64,000 nucleotides of DNA, from positions 1 to 64,000 of the forward strand of contig JAFUVB010000030.1 in NCBI GenBank assembly GCA_017471245.1, given 5' to 3'. A model generated the notes under the pieces. It was not told the DNA's origin. It searched no databases and worked only from the letters and a program-made list of their open reading frames with translations. Below, piece after piece: positions 26,733 through 35,567 of this stretch. The stretch is from Prevotella sp. (lineage in GTDB: Bacteria; Bacteroidota; Bacteroidia; Bacteroidales; Bacteroidaceae). The position numbers and the translations under genes were made by a program. How positions within the stretch are numbered: the stretch's first letter is position 1; each line of letters opens with the position of its first letter.

Positions 26733-27617
26733 ATGAACGTCAACCATTTCAGAATAGCCGACTTTAATGTCAGAATAGCATTCAAGGAGTCTCATATCAA
26801 CGACATGAGACTCCTTCCGTCATTTGAACCATTCAGGCAAGAAAGCACCGATGATGATTTGTTTTTCCAGATAACCGTTGACGATGAACTGAAGCCACGC
26901 CCCAAAGAAGGGAAAGAGCACATAGGAAAGTTCGATACGGGCAACGGGGAAACCATCGTCGACAGGTTTCCAGATGGTGGTTACCAGTATATCATTAAGA
27001 ACATTAATGGATACGAATGCTGTCTGATGCAAGCAAACAAAGACTTCAGCGACTGCCGGTGTGCACTTAATGGCAACTACAACATGCGTTGTTTCGGTCT
27101 GAACAATGCTCTTATGCTTATTTTCGCGTTTGCAGGCAGTTTGAGGCAGACAGTTCTTATCCACGCTTCTTTGGTTAGGCACAACGGATATGGATATGCA
27201 TTTATCGCAAAAAGTGGTACTGGCAAAAGTACACAGGTGAGTATGTGGCTGAGACATATCCCCAATTGCGACTTGATGAACGACGATAATCCCATCATAC
27301 GTATTATTGACGGCAAGCCATTTATCTATGGAAGTCCATGGAGCGGAAAGACTCCTTGCTATCGTCAGGTAAAAGCACCGTTGGGAGCTATCACACGAAT
27401 AGACCGGGCTAAAGAAAACTCTGTTGAAAAACTTCCCCCAATAGAAGCATTTGCATCGCTTCTTCCTTCTTGTTCATCCATGAGATGGGACAAAGACATC
27501 TTTGATGCCATCTGCAATAATGTTACAAAAATAGTTGAGACGACTGGTTTATACATACTCCATTGTCTGCCCAACAAAGAAGCTGCTATCGTATGTCACC
27601 AAGCCATATCAAAATAA
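26733..27617 (+). CDS. HPr kinase-like (HprK/PEPCK-fold) kinase of a peptide-modification cassette
   Basis: A 294-residue protein. The second half is an HprK-type P-loop kinase fold: Walker A AKSGTGKST with Lys165, then a metal-binding MNDDNPII motif and YGSPWSGKTPCYRQ. The first ~145 residues are not the DRTGG-type N domain of true HPr kinases. In lasso-peptide and related clusters such stand-alone HprK-like proteins phosphorylate a precursor peptide (established for paeninodin-type clusters). Here it is followed by an S24/S26-type peptidase (25-base overlap) and a PqqD-like protein, a set seen in peptide-maturation loci. The substrate in this genome is unknown, and I found no clear precursor peptide nearby. 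Confidence 0.8.
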   Translation: MNVNHFRIADFNVRIAFKESHINDMRLLPSFEPFRQESTDDDLFFQITVDDELKPRPKEGKEHIGKFDTGNGETIVDRFPDGGYQYIIKNINGYECCLMQANKDFSDCRCALNGNYNMRCFGLNNALMLIFAFAGSLRQTVLIHASLVRHNGYGYAFIAKSGTGKSTQVSMWLRHIPNCDLMNDDNPIIRIIDGKPFIYGSPWSGKTPCYRQVKAPLGAITRIDRAKENSVEKLPPIEAFASLLPSCSSMRWDKDIFDAICNNVTKIVETTGLYILHCLPNKEAAIVCHQAISK

Positions 27618-28078
27618 CCGAGATTCAGTTTGCAAATTCTGAGTTCCTACCAGAAATTGTAAAGTTCCTGAACGAAGGACATACTGTGACTTTGAGGCTC
27701 AAAGGTTACAGCATGCGCCCATTCTTGGAAGACGGAAGAGACAAAGCACTCTTGATAAAACCACGTAATCCAAAAAAGGGAGATCCTGTATTGGCAGAGA
27801 TTGAACCGGGTCATTTCGTATTACATCGAATTATTGCAATCAACGACAAAAGAGTTGTGTTAAGGGGAGACGGCAATATTGGAACTGAAAGCTGCCGACC
27901 AGAAGACATAAAAGGAGGTGTGAAAGGTTTCTACCGTAAAGACCGTGACCGGTTAGATGCTGTTGACGGCTGGAAATGGAAAACCTATTCATGGTTTTGG
28001 ACAAGGCTATTTCCCGTACGCCGCTATCTGCTTGCCTTTTACCGAAGGATTTGGTTACGTTTTTTCAAACCGATATAA
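27593..28078 (+). CDS. S24/S26-type serine peptidase (signal-peptidase-like)
   Basis: A 161-residue protein with the LexA/signal-peptidase catalytic core. The nucleophile is Ser40 in KGYSMRPFLEDG, and the second conserved box is KKGDPVLAEIEPGHFVLHRI. His78 stands where type I bacterial enzymes carry lysine, as in SipW/Sec11-like signal peptidases. A further box is RGDGN. The basic, aromatic C terminus (WFWTRLFPVRRYLLAFYRRI) may associate with the membrane. The frame extends upstream to a TTG at 27563; I chose the ATG at 27593, which overlaps the kinase gene by 25 bases. In this context it is expected to cleave a modified peptide or a leader (inference). Confidence 0.8.
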   Translation: MSPSHIKITEIQFANSEFLPEIVKFLNEGHTVTLRLKGYSMRPFLEDGRDKALLIKPRNPKKGDPVLAEIEPGHFVLHRIIAINDKRVVLRGDGNIGTESCRPEDIKGGVKGFYRKDRDRLDAVDGWKWKTYSWFWTRLFPVRRYLLAFYRRIWLRFFKPI

Positions 28079-28095
28079 TAATAAACAACAAGAAT

Positions 28096-28368
28096 ATGAA
28101 AGCAAAAATAGGGTTTAATCTCAGAACCGTTTGCGGAGAACAGATTATTGTGGCTGAAGGCAAAGAAAATATTGACTTTAGCAGTATCATCAGTATGAAT
28201 GAATCATCAGCCTATTTGTGGAAAGAAATTCAGCAGCGAGACAATTTCACAGAGGAAGATCTTGCAAAACTGCTCACTGCCGAATATGATGTTGACGATG
28301 CAACAGCCCTTGCTGATGCCACAGAACTGGCCAAGCAATGGCTTGAGGCAGGTATCATTGAGCCTTAA
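28096..28368 (+). CDS. PqqD-like peptide-chaperone protein
   Basis: A 90-residue PqqD-family protein, the RiPP recognition element that binds a precursor peptide leader and presents it to modifying enzymes. The pattern fits: two N-terminal strands (KIGFNLRTVCGEQIIVAEG), an FSSIISMNESSAYLWKEIQ stretch matching the family's hydrophobic-N.. -A..IW core, and an acidic three-helix region ending EAGIIEP. The frame is open from 27976, but the ATG at 28096 gives the family length. It follows the peptidase by 17 bases. Its stop codon overlaps the stop of the convergent aminotransferase gene in the sequence TTAA. Confidence 0.85.
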   Translation: MKAKIGFNLRTVCGEQIIVAEGKENIDFSSIISMNESSAYLWKEIQQRDNFTEEDLAKLLTAEYDVDDATALADATELAKQWLEAGIIEP

Positions 28369-29678
28369 ACAGGATTGTTTTCCGCAAAGATTTCCATACG
28401 TTCATCGAGCAAAGAATATTGATTGTCATTGATGAATGATGTGCAAACGCGTAGACCTTCCTGATGACTACCTGTCGTGATAAGGCATATTGCGCTCACC
28501 CCATAATACATCAGTTCATGGGCAAGTTCACCGCTTGTCATGCCAGGATAGCCAATAGTAAAGTAGAATCCATCCGCAATCGGTTCATCCAAATCTTTGT
28601 CATAGACGACATAGAAATGATGGCGGCGGAAGATTTCCTTTAGCTTTCCTGCACGCTCACCGTATATACTCACTTCCTTTCGGAAATCGTACGTGCCGTC
28701 AGATGCAGCTTTCAGCATAGCAGCCATGGCATATTGAGCGCTGTGACTGGTTCCTGACGACAGGGCATAGAGCATACGCGTTGAGAAAACCAACCCGAAA
28801 GGCAAGCCCTCATAGCGATTTGCCAAGGCATCGTAATGGCGATGGAACAGCTTGTCACCAATACACGTAACGCCGATTCGCTCACCAGCATAGCTGAAAG
28901 CCTTGGAACCGCTGATCAATAGGATATAATTATCAGTGTAACGGGCTACTGTTGGCTGATATGGAGGCATGAATGGCTGGCTGAGATCCTTTCTGAAATC
29001 CATGGCAAAATAAGCCAAGTCTTCCATAATAATAGTATCATAACGGTTCGCCAGTTCTCCGATGACTTTCAATTCCTCCTCATTGAAACAAATCCATGAG
29101 GGATTATTCGGATTACTGTATACAATCGCGCAGATATTCCCTTTTGAAAGATAGCTTTCAAGTTTAGGTCCCAGTTTTTCACCACGGAAATCGTAAACAT
29201 CAAATGTTTCGTATTTCACACCCTGAACCTGCAGTTGCATTTTCTGGACGGGGAATCCCGGATCAATAAACAATACGGTGTCTTTTTTCGGATCACACTG
29301 AGAACATGTCAGAAAAGATGCAAATGTGCCTTGCATGGAGCCACAAACAGGAACACATCCTTCAGGAGAAATGTCAACACCGATAAAAGCTTTCACAAAG
29401 CGAGATGCCTCCTCCTTCAATGCAGGAAGACCTTGAATGTCGGGATAGCTATGTGCTATCCCTTCATTCAATGCTTTCACCTGTGCGTCAACACCCACTT
29501 GGGCAGCAGGAAGTCCAGGTATACCCATCTCCATTTTAATGAATTCCACGCCGGATTCCTTTTCTGCAAAAGCAGCAATTGACTTCACCTCGCGTATAGT
29601 TGCCTTGGCAAAGTCCTGAATGCCAAAATCGCGGATGGCTCCATCAATGAGTTCTTTCTGAATAGGTGTCGGTTTCAT
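28365..29678 (-). CDS. PLP-dependent aminotransferase linked to indolepyruvate oxidoreductase
   Basis: A 437-residue fold-type I aminotransferase. Lys259 in ISGSKAFSYAGERIG binds the cofactor; SNPNNPSWICF and MEDLAYFAMDF are the other cofactor-contact motifs. It is the third gene of iorA-iorB-aminotransferase, with a four-base ATGA overlap with iorB. That placement suggests it interconverts aromatic amino acids and aryl-pyruvates, the substrates of the oxidoreductase (inference). It is clearly different from the aminotransferase at 14203. An AAGGAGG site precedes its start. Confidence 0.88.
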   Translation of the reverse strand: MKPTPIQKELIDGAIRDFGIQDFAKATIREVKSIAAFAEKESGVEFIKMEMGIPGLPAAQVGVDAQVKALNEGIAHSYPDIQGLPALKEEASRFVKAFIGVDISPEGCVPVCGSMQGTFASFLTCSQCDPKKDTVLFIDPGFPVQKMQLQVQGVKYETFDVYDFRGEKLGPKLESYLSKGNICAIVYSNPNNPSWICFNEEELKVIGELANRYDTIIMEDLAYFAMDFRKDLSQPFMPPYQPTVARYTDNYILLISGSKAFSYAGERIGVTCIGDKLFHRHYDALANRYEGLPFGLVFSTRMLYALSSGTSHSAQYAMAAMLKAASDGTYDFRKEVSIYGERAGKLKEIFRRHHFYVVYDKDLDEPIADGFYFTIGYPGMTSGELAHELMYYGVSAICLITTGSHQEGLRVCTSFINDNQYSLLDERMEIFAENNPV

Positions 29679-30247
29679 CTCTGTGCCTCCTTACCGATAG
29701 CCAAAGCCTTGATATTTGCTTCAACGACAGCTTCTCCCTTTCGTCCGAAGACACGACGTATGGCATCTTCCAACTTGCCATATTCTATTCCCAAAGCTTT
29801 TTGGGCAGCTCCCAAAAGTATCACATTTGCACTGCGCGGCACACTATTCTCCTTTGCAGCCTTCTCTATATCCAAAGAGATGACATTCTTCACTTTCGCC
29901 AAATCGGCATTAATCACCTCCATATCAGGATAATTAGGAATGTTAACAAATGGTGTACTCGAGGTAATGATCCATCCATTCTTGCTCAGATATGGCAAAT
30001 AGCGCAATGCCTCCATAGGTTCCATCGATATGATCACATCGGCTCCACCTAACGGAATCAGGTCGCTGGCAATCGGATCTGATGAAATACGCAGATTGCT
30101 CTGCACATCGCCACCACGTTGAGACATTCCGTGAACCTCAGCTTGTTTGATATAGAGATTCTCTTTCATGGCTGCCTCGCCGATAATCGTAGCTATGGAA
30201 AGGATTCCTTGTCCCCCTACTCCACACAAAATAATATCTGTTTTCAT
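29675..30247 (-). CDS. iorB: Indolepyruvate ferredoxin oxidoreductase, beta subunit
   Basis: A 190-residue gamma/beta-type subunit of the 2-oxoacid:ferredoxin oxidoreductase family. It begins MKTDIILCGVGGQGILSIAT, the family hallmark, and has HGMSQRGGDVQSNLRIS. With the alpha subunit it oxidatively decarboxylates aryl-pyruvates to aryl-acetyl-CoA using ferredoxin, or runs in reverse to make aromatic amino acids from aryl-acetates. The frame extends to 30304, but the methionine at 30247 overlaps the iorA stop as ATGA and follows an AAGGAGG site. Confidence 0.93.
   Translation of the reverse strand: MKTDIILCGVGGQGILSIATIIGEAAMKENLYIKQAEVHGMSQRGGDVQSNLRISSDPIASDLIPLGGADVIISMEPMEALRYLPYLSKNGWIITSSTPFVNIPNYPDMEVINADLAKVKNVISLDIEKAAKENSVPRSANVILLGAAQKALGIEYGKLEDAIRRVFGRKGEAVVEANIKALAIGKEAQR
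29686..29692 (-). promoter_or_regulatory. Shine-Dalgarno of the aminotransferase gene inside iorB
   Basis: AAGGAGG, seven bases before the ATG. An identical site in the same context (GGAGGCACAGA before ATG) precedes iorB at 30255-30261. Both lie within the coding end of the preceding gene. Confidence 0.65.
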
Positions 30248-31854
30248 TTCTGTGCCTCCTTTGCTTTCTTTTGTTTCAAATGACGCTGCAATGTTTGCAT
30301 ACACTCACGTCGCGGAATGATAACGCTCACACCATGATAATTGATCTCATCACGCAGGGTCTGAGTAATCTCCGGCATGTTTTTAGGCAGTGGAACCACC
30401 ACTTTCAGGTGTTCTTCCGGCACGCCTAAGCCTCTGCAGATGGCCTCAAACTTATTTGTTCCGGCTGAATCTTGGCCGCCCGTCATGGCAGTAGTCAGGT
30501 TGTCGCTGATAATAACGGTGATATCAGCATTCTCATTGATAGCATCCAGCAACCCGGTCATACCCGAATGCGTGAAAGTAGAGTCGCCAATAATAGCCAC
30601 AGCAGGCCATTGACCGGCATCGGCGGCACCTTTTGCCATCGTTATTGAAGCTCCCATGTCCACACATGAATGAATGGCGCGATAAGGAGGCAGGAATCCT
30701 AATGTGTAACAGCCGATATCGCCGAACACCCTTGGGTTTTCATACTCCTTCAGCACCTCATTCAAGGCAGAATAAACATCGCGATGGCCGCATCCCTGGC
30801 ACAATGCCGGCGGACGGGACACAATATCTTCACATGGTTCATGGTTCTCTAACAGGGCAACTCCTAATGCCTTCTTCAGCGCATCAGGATTTAATTCGCC
30901 TGTCCGAGGCAGTTCTCCAGTCAGGCGACCACGGATAACGGCATTGCCAGGCATCACGCCGCGCACCATATCCTCAATAAACGGCTGACCTTCTTCGGCA
31001 ATCAGCACCTCATTGCATTCCTCCGTCATCTTGCGAACCAGCTCTTTCGGCAATGGATACTGGCTGATTTTCAACACAGGATAGGGGCATCCGTCGGGGA
31101 AACACTCCTGCAAATAGTTGTAAGCAATGCCACTTGCGATGATGCCCACGGTGTGATTGTCGGCATCCTCATACCGATTATACGCGCTATTCTTGGCACA
31201 TTCCTCCAACATAGCCTGCTGACTGGTGACCACAACATTACGTTTGCGTGCGTTGGCAGGCAGAAGCACCCAGCTCGAAGCCTCTGCATTGTAGTTCATT
31301 TCGTTCTGTTGACGGGCAACTTCCTTCACTTCCACAACGGCACGAGAGTGAGCCATGCGAGTGGTTACACGCATCAGCACCGGCAAATGGATGCTCTCCG
31401 AGAAGTCGTAAGCCACTTCCATCATGTCGTAAGCTTCCTGCTGGCTGCTCGGTTCGAATGTTGGAATCATGGCAAACTTGCCATAAAAGCGTGAATCTTG
31501 TTCATCTTGTGACGAGTGCATCGACGGATCGTCGGCCACTAACACAACAATTCCGCCATTCGTACCTGTCATGGCAGAATTCACAAAGGGATCTGCGCAT
31601 ACATTCAAACCCACATGCTTCATACATACAAGGGCTCTTTTGCCCATGAAAGACATTCCGAGCGCAGCTTCCATAGCTGTCTTTTCGTTGGTAGACCAAC
31701 GGCGGTGGATGTTGCGTTCCTTTGCCAATGGCGACTCCTGGATATACTCCGTGATTTCCGTCGATGGCGTTCCTGGATAGGCATACACACCACTCAGGCC
31801 GGCATCAATAGCCCCCTGAGCGATTGCTTCATCACCTAATAAAAGTTTCTTCAT
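30244..31854 (-). CDS. iorA: Indolepyruvate ferredoxin oxidoreductase, alpha subunit, without ferredoxin domain
   Basis: A 536-residue thiamine-diphosphate enzyme. The N-terminal half carries the pyrimidine-binding domain (GDEAIAQGAIDAGLSGVYAY). The C-terminal half has the CQGCGHRD motif (Cys352, Cys355) and the ThDP/Mg site GDSTFTHSGMTGLLDAINEN. Archaeal and many bacterial IorA proteins end in a two-[4Fe-4S] ferredoxin domain. Here the chain stops after IIPRRECMQTLQRHLKQKKA with no cysteine cluster, so electron transfer must use another route or a separate ferredoxin. It heads iorA-iorB-aminotransferase; upstream lies a 22/44-bp repeat array and no clear promoter. Confidence 0.93.
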   Translation of the reverse strand: MKKLLLGDEAIAQGAIDAGLSGVYAYPGTPSTEITEYIQESPLAKERNIHRRWSTNEKTAMEAALGMSFMGKRALVCMKHVGLNVCADPFVNSAMTGTNGGIVVLVADDPSMHSSQDEQDSRFYGKFAMIPTFEPSSQQEAYDMMEVAYDFSESIHLPVLMRVTTRMAHSRAVVEVKEVARQQNEMNYNAEASSWVLLPANARKRNVVVTSQQAMLEECAKNSAYNRYEDADNHTVGIIASGIAYNYLQECFPDGCPYPVLKISQYPLPKELVRKMTEECNEVLIAEEGQPFIEDMVRGVMPGNAVIRGRLTGELPRTGELNPDALKKALGVALLENHEPCEDIVSRPPALCQGCGHRDVYSALNEVLKEYENPRVFGDIGCYTLGFLPPYRAIHSCVDMGASITMAKGAADAGQWPAVAIIGDSTFTHSGMTGLLDAINENADITVIISDNLTTAMTGGQDSAGTNKFEAICRGLGVPEEHLKVVVPLPKNMPEITQTLRDEINYHGVSVIIPRRECMQTLQRHLKQKKAKEAQK

Positions 31855-31897
31855 ATAATTATAATAGTTAATAGATAAGGATAAATCTTCATGATTG

Positions 31898-32040
31898 CCG
31901 CCGCTGCCTCATTGAATGGCAGCATTCGTTTTGCATTATCGCAGTTGTCACCTCACTGAATGGCAGCATTCGTTTTGCACTATCGCAGTTGTCACCTCAC
32001 TGAATGGCAGCATTCGTTTTGCACTATCGAAATTTCCGCC
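31898..32040. repeat. 22-bp array with 44-bp higher-order repeat
   Basis: Two alternating 22-bp unit types: CAGCATTCGTTTTGC.. begins at 31920, 31964 and 32008; CAGTTGTCACCTCAC.. begins at 31942 and 31986. Degenerate versions of the second type sit at 31898 and 32030. All steps are 22 bases. The array fills most of the 186-bp gap before iorA and touches the stop codon of the DUF4861 gene at 32041. Confidence 0.9.
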
Positions 32041-33258
32041 TTATTGAATGTTGACTGTCATTGGCGTATGCAGTGCGTTCAGGGTTTCTTCAGCACGCAA
32101 TTTCCACTCATTCATTGTGCGCACATCGTTCTTGCTCCATGCAGATCCGAAATAATAAGTGTATTTTTCGCCAGCCTGACAGGATGTTATGCCCACGGCA
32201 TGGCCTGCGATGCCGTTCAAAACCTGCTTGTTCATCAGTGCCTTGGTGGTTTTCACGCCGTTAGGGAACAACACTCCGACGTAGATCTGGAAGTTTTGTG
32301 CTACAGGATTGTCGGTTGGATCGGCATAAAGCACCATATCATCGCCAAGAACCATGCTCTCTATGTCTTCCTGATGGAGCACCACACCCATGGCAAGGTC
32401 TGTTTTCTTCGTCAGACCATCATACCATACGGTGCATTTGTTGAAGTTTGAGCCTTTGTCAAGGCTGATGATGCGGTTCTCCACCACGTTTTCATCACCG
32501 TTTATCGCAGTTGGATGATAAGAAACCTGCACGGTGAAGCGCAGCGGACCATTGTCCAGAATCTTGTAATCCTTATAGCAGTAAGGCAGAATCAGCTGGT
32601 CGCCGCTCATCAAAGCGGGCGCACCGCCGCCGAGAGAGGGACCTACCTTGTAGCAGTCAAGCCCGTATCCGTGGTCGAAATGATAGGTTGTCGACTCTTC
32701 CATGGCAAGTGCCTCATCGTTTTTTCTTGCTTTTTTCAGCGCTTCAATCTTATGATGGTTCGACAATTCGGTCACATAGCGCTTCTCAACCTCAAGATCG
32801 GGCGTGTTCTTCACCCATACATCCACGCCGAAAGCGCGCTCCCCACTCTTCTGCAGCGCAGGTCCGTAGATTCTGTAAGCAGTCCTGTCGTTCTCCCAAG
32901 CGATGTCATCCACGCGCTCGGGATACATTCTTCCGGTGACGAATGTCTTCATGGCTCGCGGATTACCTGCCGAAACGGTGAACGCGGCATTACCACACGG
33001 GCGCACAGACACGTCAACCAGTATCTTGCCGTCGTATGAAATCTGGTAGGCAACCTCCTGTCCGAGAGCATTTTTCACCACGATTGGCTCTCCCACATTG
33101 ATTCCCAACGACTTGTAAACAGCATAGAGATCGATTTCAACAACTTCCTGACGCTGCACTTTCTCTTCGTTTGTCACAGTTACAGTGACATCTTTGGCAA
33201 AGGCTGGGGCAATCATAAGGCATGCCACCAGTGCCATTATCCATCTTGACTTGTTCAT
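32041..33258 (-). CDS. DUF4861 family secreted protein, copy 1
   Basis: A 405-residue protein with a signal peptide (MNKSRWIMALVACLMIAPAFA). The remainder matches the DUF4861 pattern: an N-terminal beta domain (VTVTNEEKVQRQEVVEIDLY, VVKNALGQEVAYQIS), then TAYRIYGPALQ, a HFDHGYGLDCYKVG motif and a C-terminal SAWSKNDV region. Many DUF4861 proteins are encoded near polysaccharide-utilisation loci and may be lyases or hydrolases, but no reaction is established that I can name. It starts ten bases after the dipeptidyl peptidase gene on the same strand, so they are probably cotranscribed. A second family member lies at 37749. Confidence 0.82.
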   Translation of the reverse strand: MNKSRWIMALVACLMIAPAFAKDVTVTVTNEEKVQRQEVVEIDLYAVYKSLGINVGEPIVVKNALGQEVAYQISYDGKILVDVSVRPCGNAAFTVSAGNPRAMKTFVTGRMYPERVDDIAWENDRTAYRIYGPALQKSGERAFGVDVWVKNTPDLEVEKRYVTELSNHHKIEALKKARKNDEALAMEESTTYHFDHGYGLDCYKVGPSLGGGAPALMSGDQLILPYCYKDYKILDNGPLRFTVQVSYHPTAINGDENVVENRIISLDKGSNFNKCTVWYDGLTKKTDLAMGVVLHQEDIESMVLGDDMVLYADPTDNPVAQNFQIYVGVLFPNGVKTTKALMNKQVLNGIAGHAVGITSCQAGEKYTYYFGSAWSKNDVRTMNEWKLRAEETLNALHTPMTVNIQ

Positions 33259-33268
33259 AGTAGTATGT

Positions 33269-35473
33269 TTATTTTAAATTCTTCACAAAGTGTTCTGCTA
33301 TCTGCCGGAGCAGGTGATTGCGGGTATTGCCGCCATAGATGCTATGATTGCGGTTGGTATACACATTCATCTTGAAATCCTTGTCTGCCTGAACCAGTGC
33401 CTCGGTATATTCAAACGTGTTCTGCGGATGCACATTATCGTCGGCAAGACCATGGCAGATGAGCAGCACGCCACTCATTTGGGCAGCCCTGTTGATAGGA
33501 TTGATGTCGTAGCCGATGGCATTTTCCTGCGGCGTACGCATGTATCGCTCAGTGTAAACCGAATCATAGAAACGCCAATCAGTGGGAGGTGCCACGGCAA
33601 CACCTGCCTTAAACACCGGCCTTCCTTCGCTCATGCTCATCAGCGTGTTAAATCCGCCGTAGCTCCAGCCCCATATTCCGATGTTGTTCTTGTCAACATA
33701 GGGAAGGTTGCCTAAATAAATCGCCGTCTCCACCTGATCTTTCGCCTCCAGTTCGCCCAGTTTCATGTAGGTGCATTTCTCAAAATCAGCCCCGCGACCG
33801 CCGGTTCCGCGCCCGTCGACACACACAACGATGAACCCCGATTGTGTGAGATAGGCATCATAAAGTGCGCCGCTGCCCATGGAACCCATCGACCAGGCAT
33901 TCGTAACCTGCTGACTTCCAGGACCGCTATACTGCCACATCACCACGGGATATTGCTTCGAGGCATTGAAATCGGCTGGTTTGATCATCACGCCGTTCAG
34001 CTTCACGCCCTCGGAAGTGGTAAACACGAAGAACTCTTTCTTGGGTAACTGCAAGCCCGACAGCCTCTGTTTGAGCTTCTGATTGTCGACCAGCGTTGCC
34101 AAGACCTTACCCATGTTGCTGCAAGTGGTGAACTCATAGGGCGTATTGCAGTCGCTCCACTGGTTCACGAAATAGCGATAGCCCTTGCTGAAGATAGCTG
34201 AATTCCATCCGGATTTCGGTGTGAGCAGCTGCGTCTTGCCGTTTTTCAGCGTCACATACACCTCGCGGTTGAGCGGATTCTTGCCTGCTGACTGATAATA
34301 AACATTCCCCGTGGCCTCGTCATAGCCGTAAACGTCGGTCACTTCTCCCTCTGCGGTATTGAATTTCTTCAGCAGCTGGCCGTTCAGATTATACAGATAG
34401 AGGCGCATGTGGCCATCACGGTCGCTCGGCAACAGCAGGTTGTTGTCGGTAATCTGTATCTTCGACATCGCCTCTTCCTTCACATACTTGTCTACATTTT
34501 CCTTGATCAGCAGCTGCGAAACGGTGCTTCGGGGGTTCACGCTGTAGATATTCAGCACGTCCTGATGGCGGTTCATTGTGTAGACGATCATCTTTTCGGC
34601 ATCTCGGGTTGCCTTGATGCGCGGGATATAGCCATCATGGTCGAGGGGAATCTGCAGCGCGCGCGTCTGATGACTCTTGATATCATAGCTCAGAACGCTC
34701 ACTTTCGAGTTCACTTCGCCTGCTTTCGGATACTTGTAAGAATAGGCTCCGGGATAGGTGGCATTGTCTTTCATCTCGGGATAGGTGCCTTTGAACATCT
34801 GCAGGGGGTATTCCTTCACCTGCGACTCGTCGAAACGGATCCAGCAAATCATCGTTCCGTCGGCATTGAACGTCATTGCCGAGTTGAAACCGAACTCTTC
34901 TTCGTAGACCCAATCGGGTATTCCGTTGATGATTTCATTCCATTTGCCGTCCTTTGTCACCTGACTTTCAGCGTTGTCATACAGCAATTTCACAAGGAAA
35001 ATGTTGTTGTTGCGCACGAAAGCCACCTGCAATCCGTCGTTGCTCCATACGGGAGTCTGCTGCGGACCGCCGTCGGAGAGGCGCTCCAACAGCTTGGTGG
35101 CGATGTTATAGATATAGTATTCGGCCGTGAACGAGCGCCGGTATATGCGGTTAGTATGGGTTTGGATGAGCATTTTCTTGCCGTCGGGACTCAAGATATA
35201 GTCATCGAAGGCAGCAATGGTCTGCCCTTTCGTGTCGTTCACGTCGAAGAGCACGTCCGTTTGCTTACCTGTCTTATACGAATAAGCCACAATCTGCTTT
35301 CTGTTACTGCTGATCTGGGCATAGCTTTCGCCGTCAGCCAGCGGCGTAACTGTGCGTAGCATCTCCGCGCTGTAAGTTCCGTCGACCACTTGCTTCAGCT
35401 GAATGCCTTCTGAAGCCATCATACTGGCGGCGCCTATCAGCAATGCCGCCCCAATGAGAATGATTTTTTTCAT
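33269..35473 (-). CDS. Dipeptidyl peptidase IV (S9B serine peptidase)
   Basis: A 734-residue secreted prolyl peptidase that removes X-Pro dipeptides. It has a signal peptide (MKKIILIGAALLIGAASMMA). An eight-bladed propeller domain (~40-490) includes the Glu motif DWVYEEEFG, which binds the substrate amino terminus. The C-terminal alpha/beta-hydrolase domain carries Ser604 (GWSYGG), Asp678 (LADDNVHPQ) and His710 (RNHSIYGG). All catalytic residues are present, and length is normal for Bacteroidetes DPP IV. Its promoter overlaps that of the divergent radical SAM gene. It is probably periplasmic, used in peptide catabolism together with downstream amino acid genes (inference). Confidence 0.95.
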   Translation of the reverse strand: MKKIILIGAALLIGAASMMASEGIQLKQVVDGTYSAEMLRTVTPLADGESYAQISSNRKQIVAYSYKTGKQTDVLFDVNDTKGQTIAAFDDYILSPDGKKMLIQTHTNRIYRRSFTAEYYIYNIATKLLERLSDGGPQQTPVWSNDGLQVAFVRNNNIFLVKLLYDNAESQVTKDGKWNEIINGIPDWVYEEEFGFNSAMTFNADGTMICWIRFDESQVKEYPLQMFKGTYPEMKDNATYPGAYSYKYPKAGEVNSKVSVLSYDIKSHQTRALQIPLDHDGYIPRIKATRDAEKMIVYTMNRHQDVLNIYSVNPRSTVSQLLIKENVDKYVKEEAMSKIQITDNNLLLPSDRDGHMRLYLYNLNGQLLKKFNTAEGEVTDVYGYDEATGNVYYQSAGKNPLNREVYVTLKNGKTQLLTPKSGWNSAIFSKGYRYFVNQWSDCNTPYEFTTCSNMGKVLATLVDNQKLKQRLSGLQLPKKEFFVFTTSEGVKLNGVMIKPADFNASKQYPVVMWQYSGPGSQQVTNAWSMGSMGSGALYDAYLTQSGFIVVCVDGRGTGGRGADFEKCTYMKLGELEAKDQVETAIYLGNLPYVDKNNIGIWGWSYGGFNTLMSMSEGRPVFKAGVAVAPPTDWRFYDSVYTERYMRTPQENAIGYDINPINRAAQMSGVLLICHGLADDNVHPQNTFEYTEALVQADKDFKMNVYTNRNHSIYGGNTRNHLLRQIAEHFVKNLK

Positions 35474-35567
35474 TTTCTTATTGCTATTTTTTCCAACAAA
35501 CAGTCATGGTTATCTGATGTCTGTCCATGGTATACGCTTTGTTTCCACTTGGTTTTGTCTATTCAGT

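Noticed and set aside
34409..35359. 316-codon open frame on the plus strand opposite dipeptidyl peptidase IV
   Set aside because: No start context or family pattern, and it lies entirely within a well-supported gene on the other strand.
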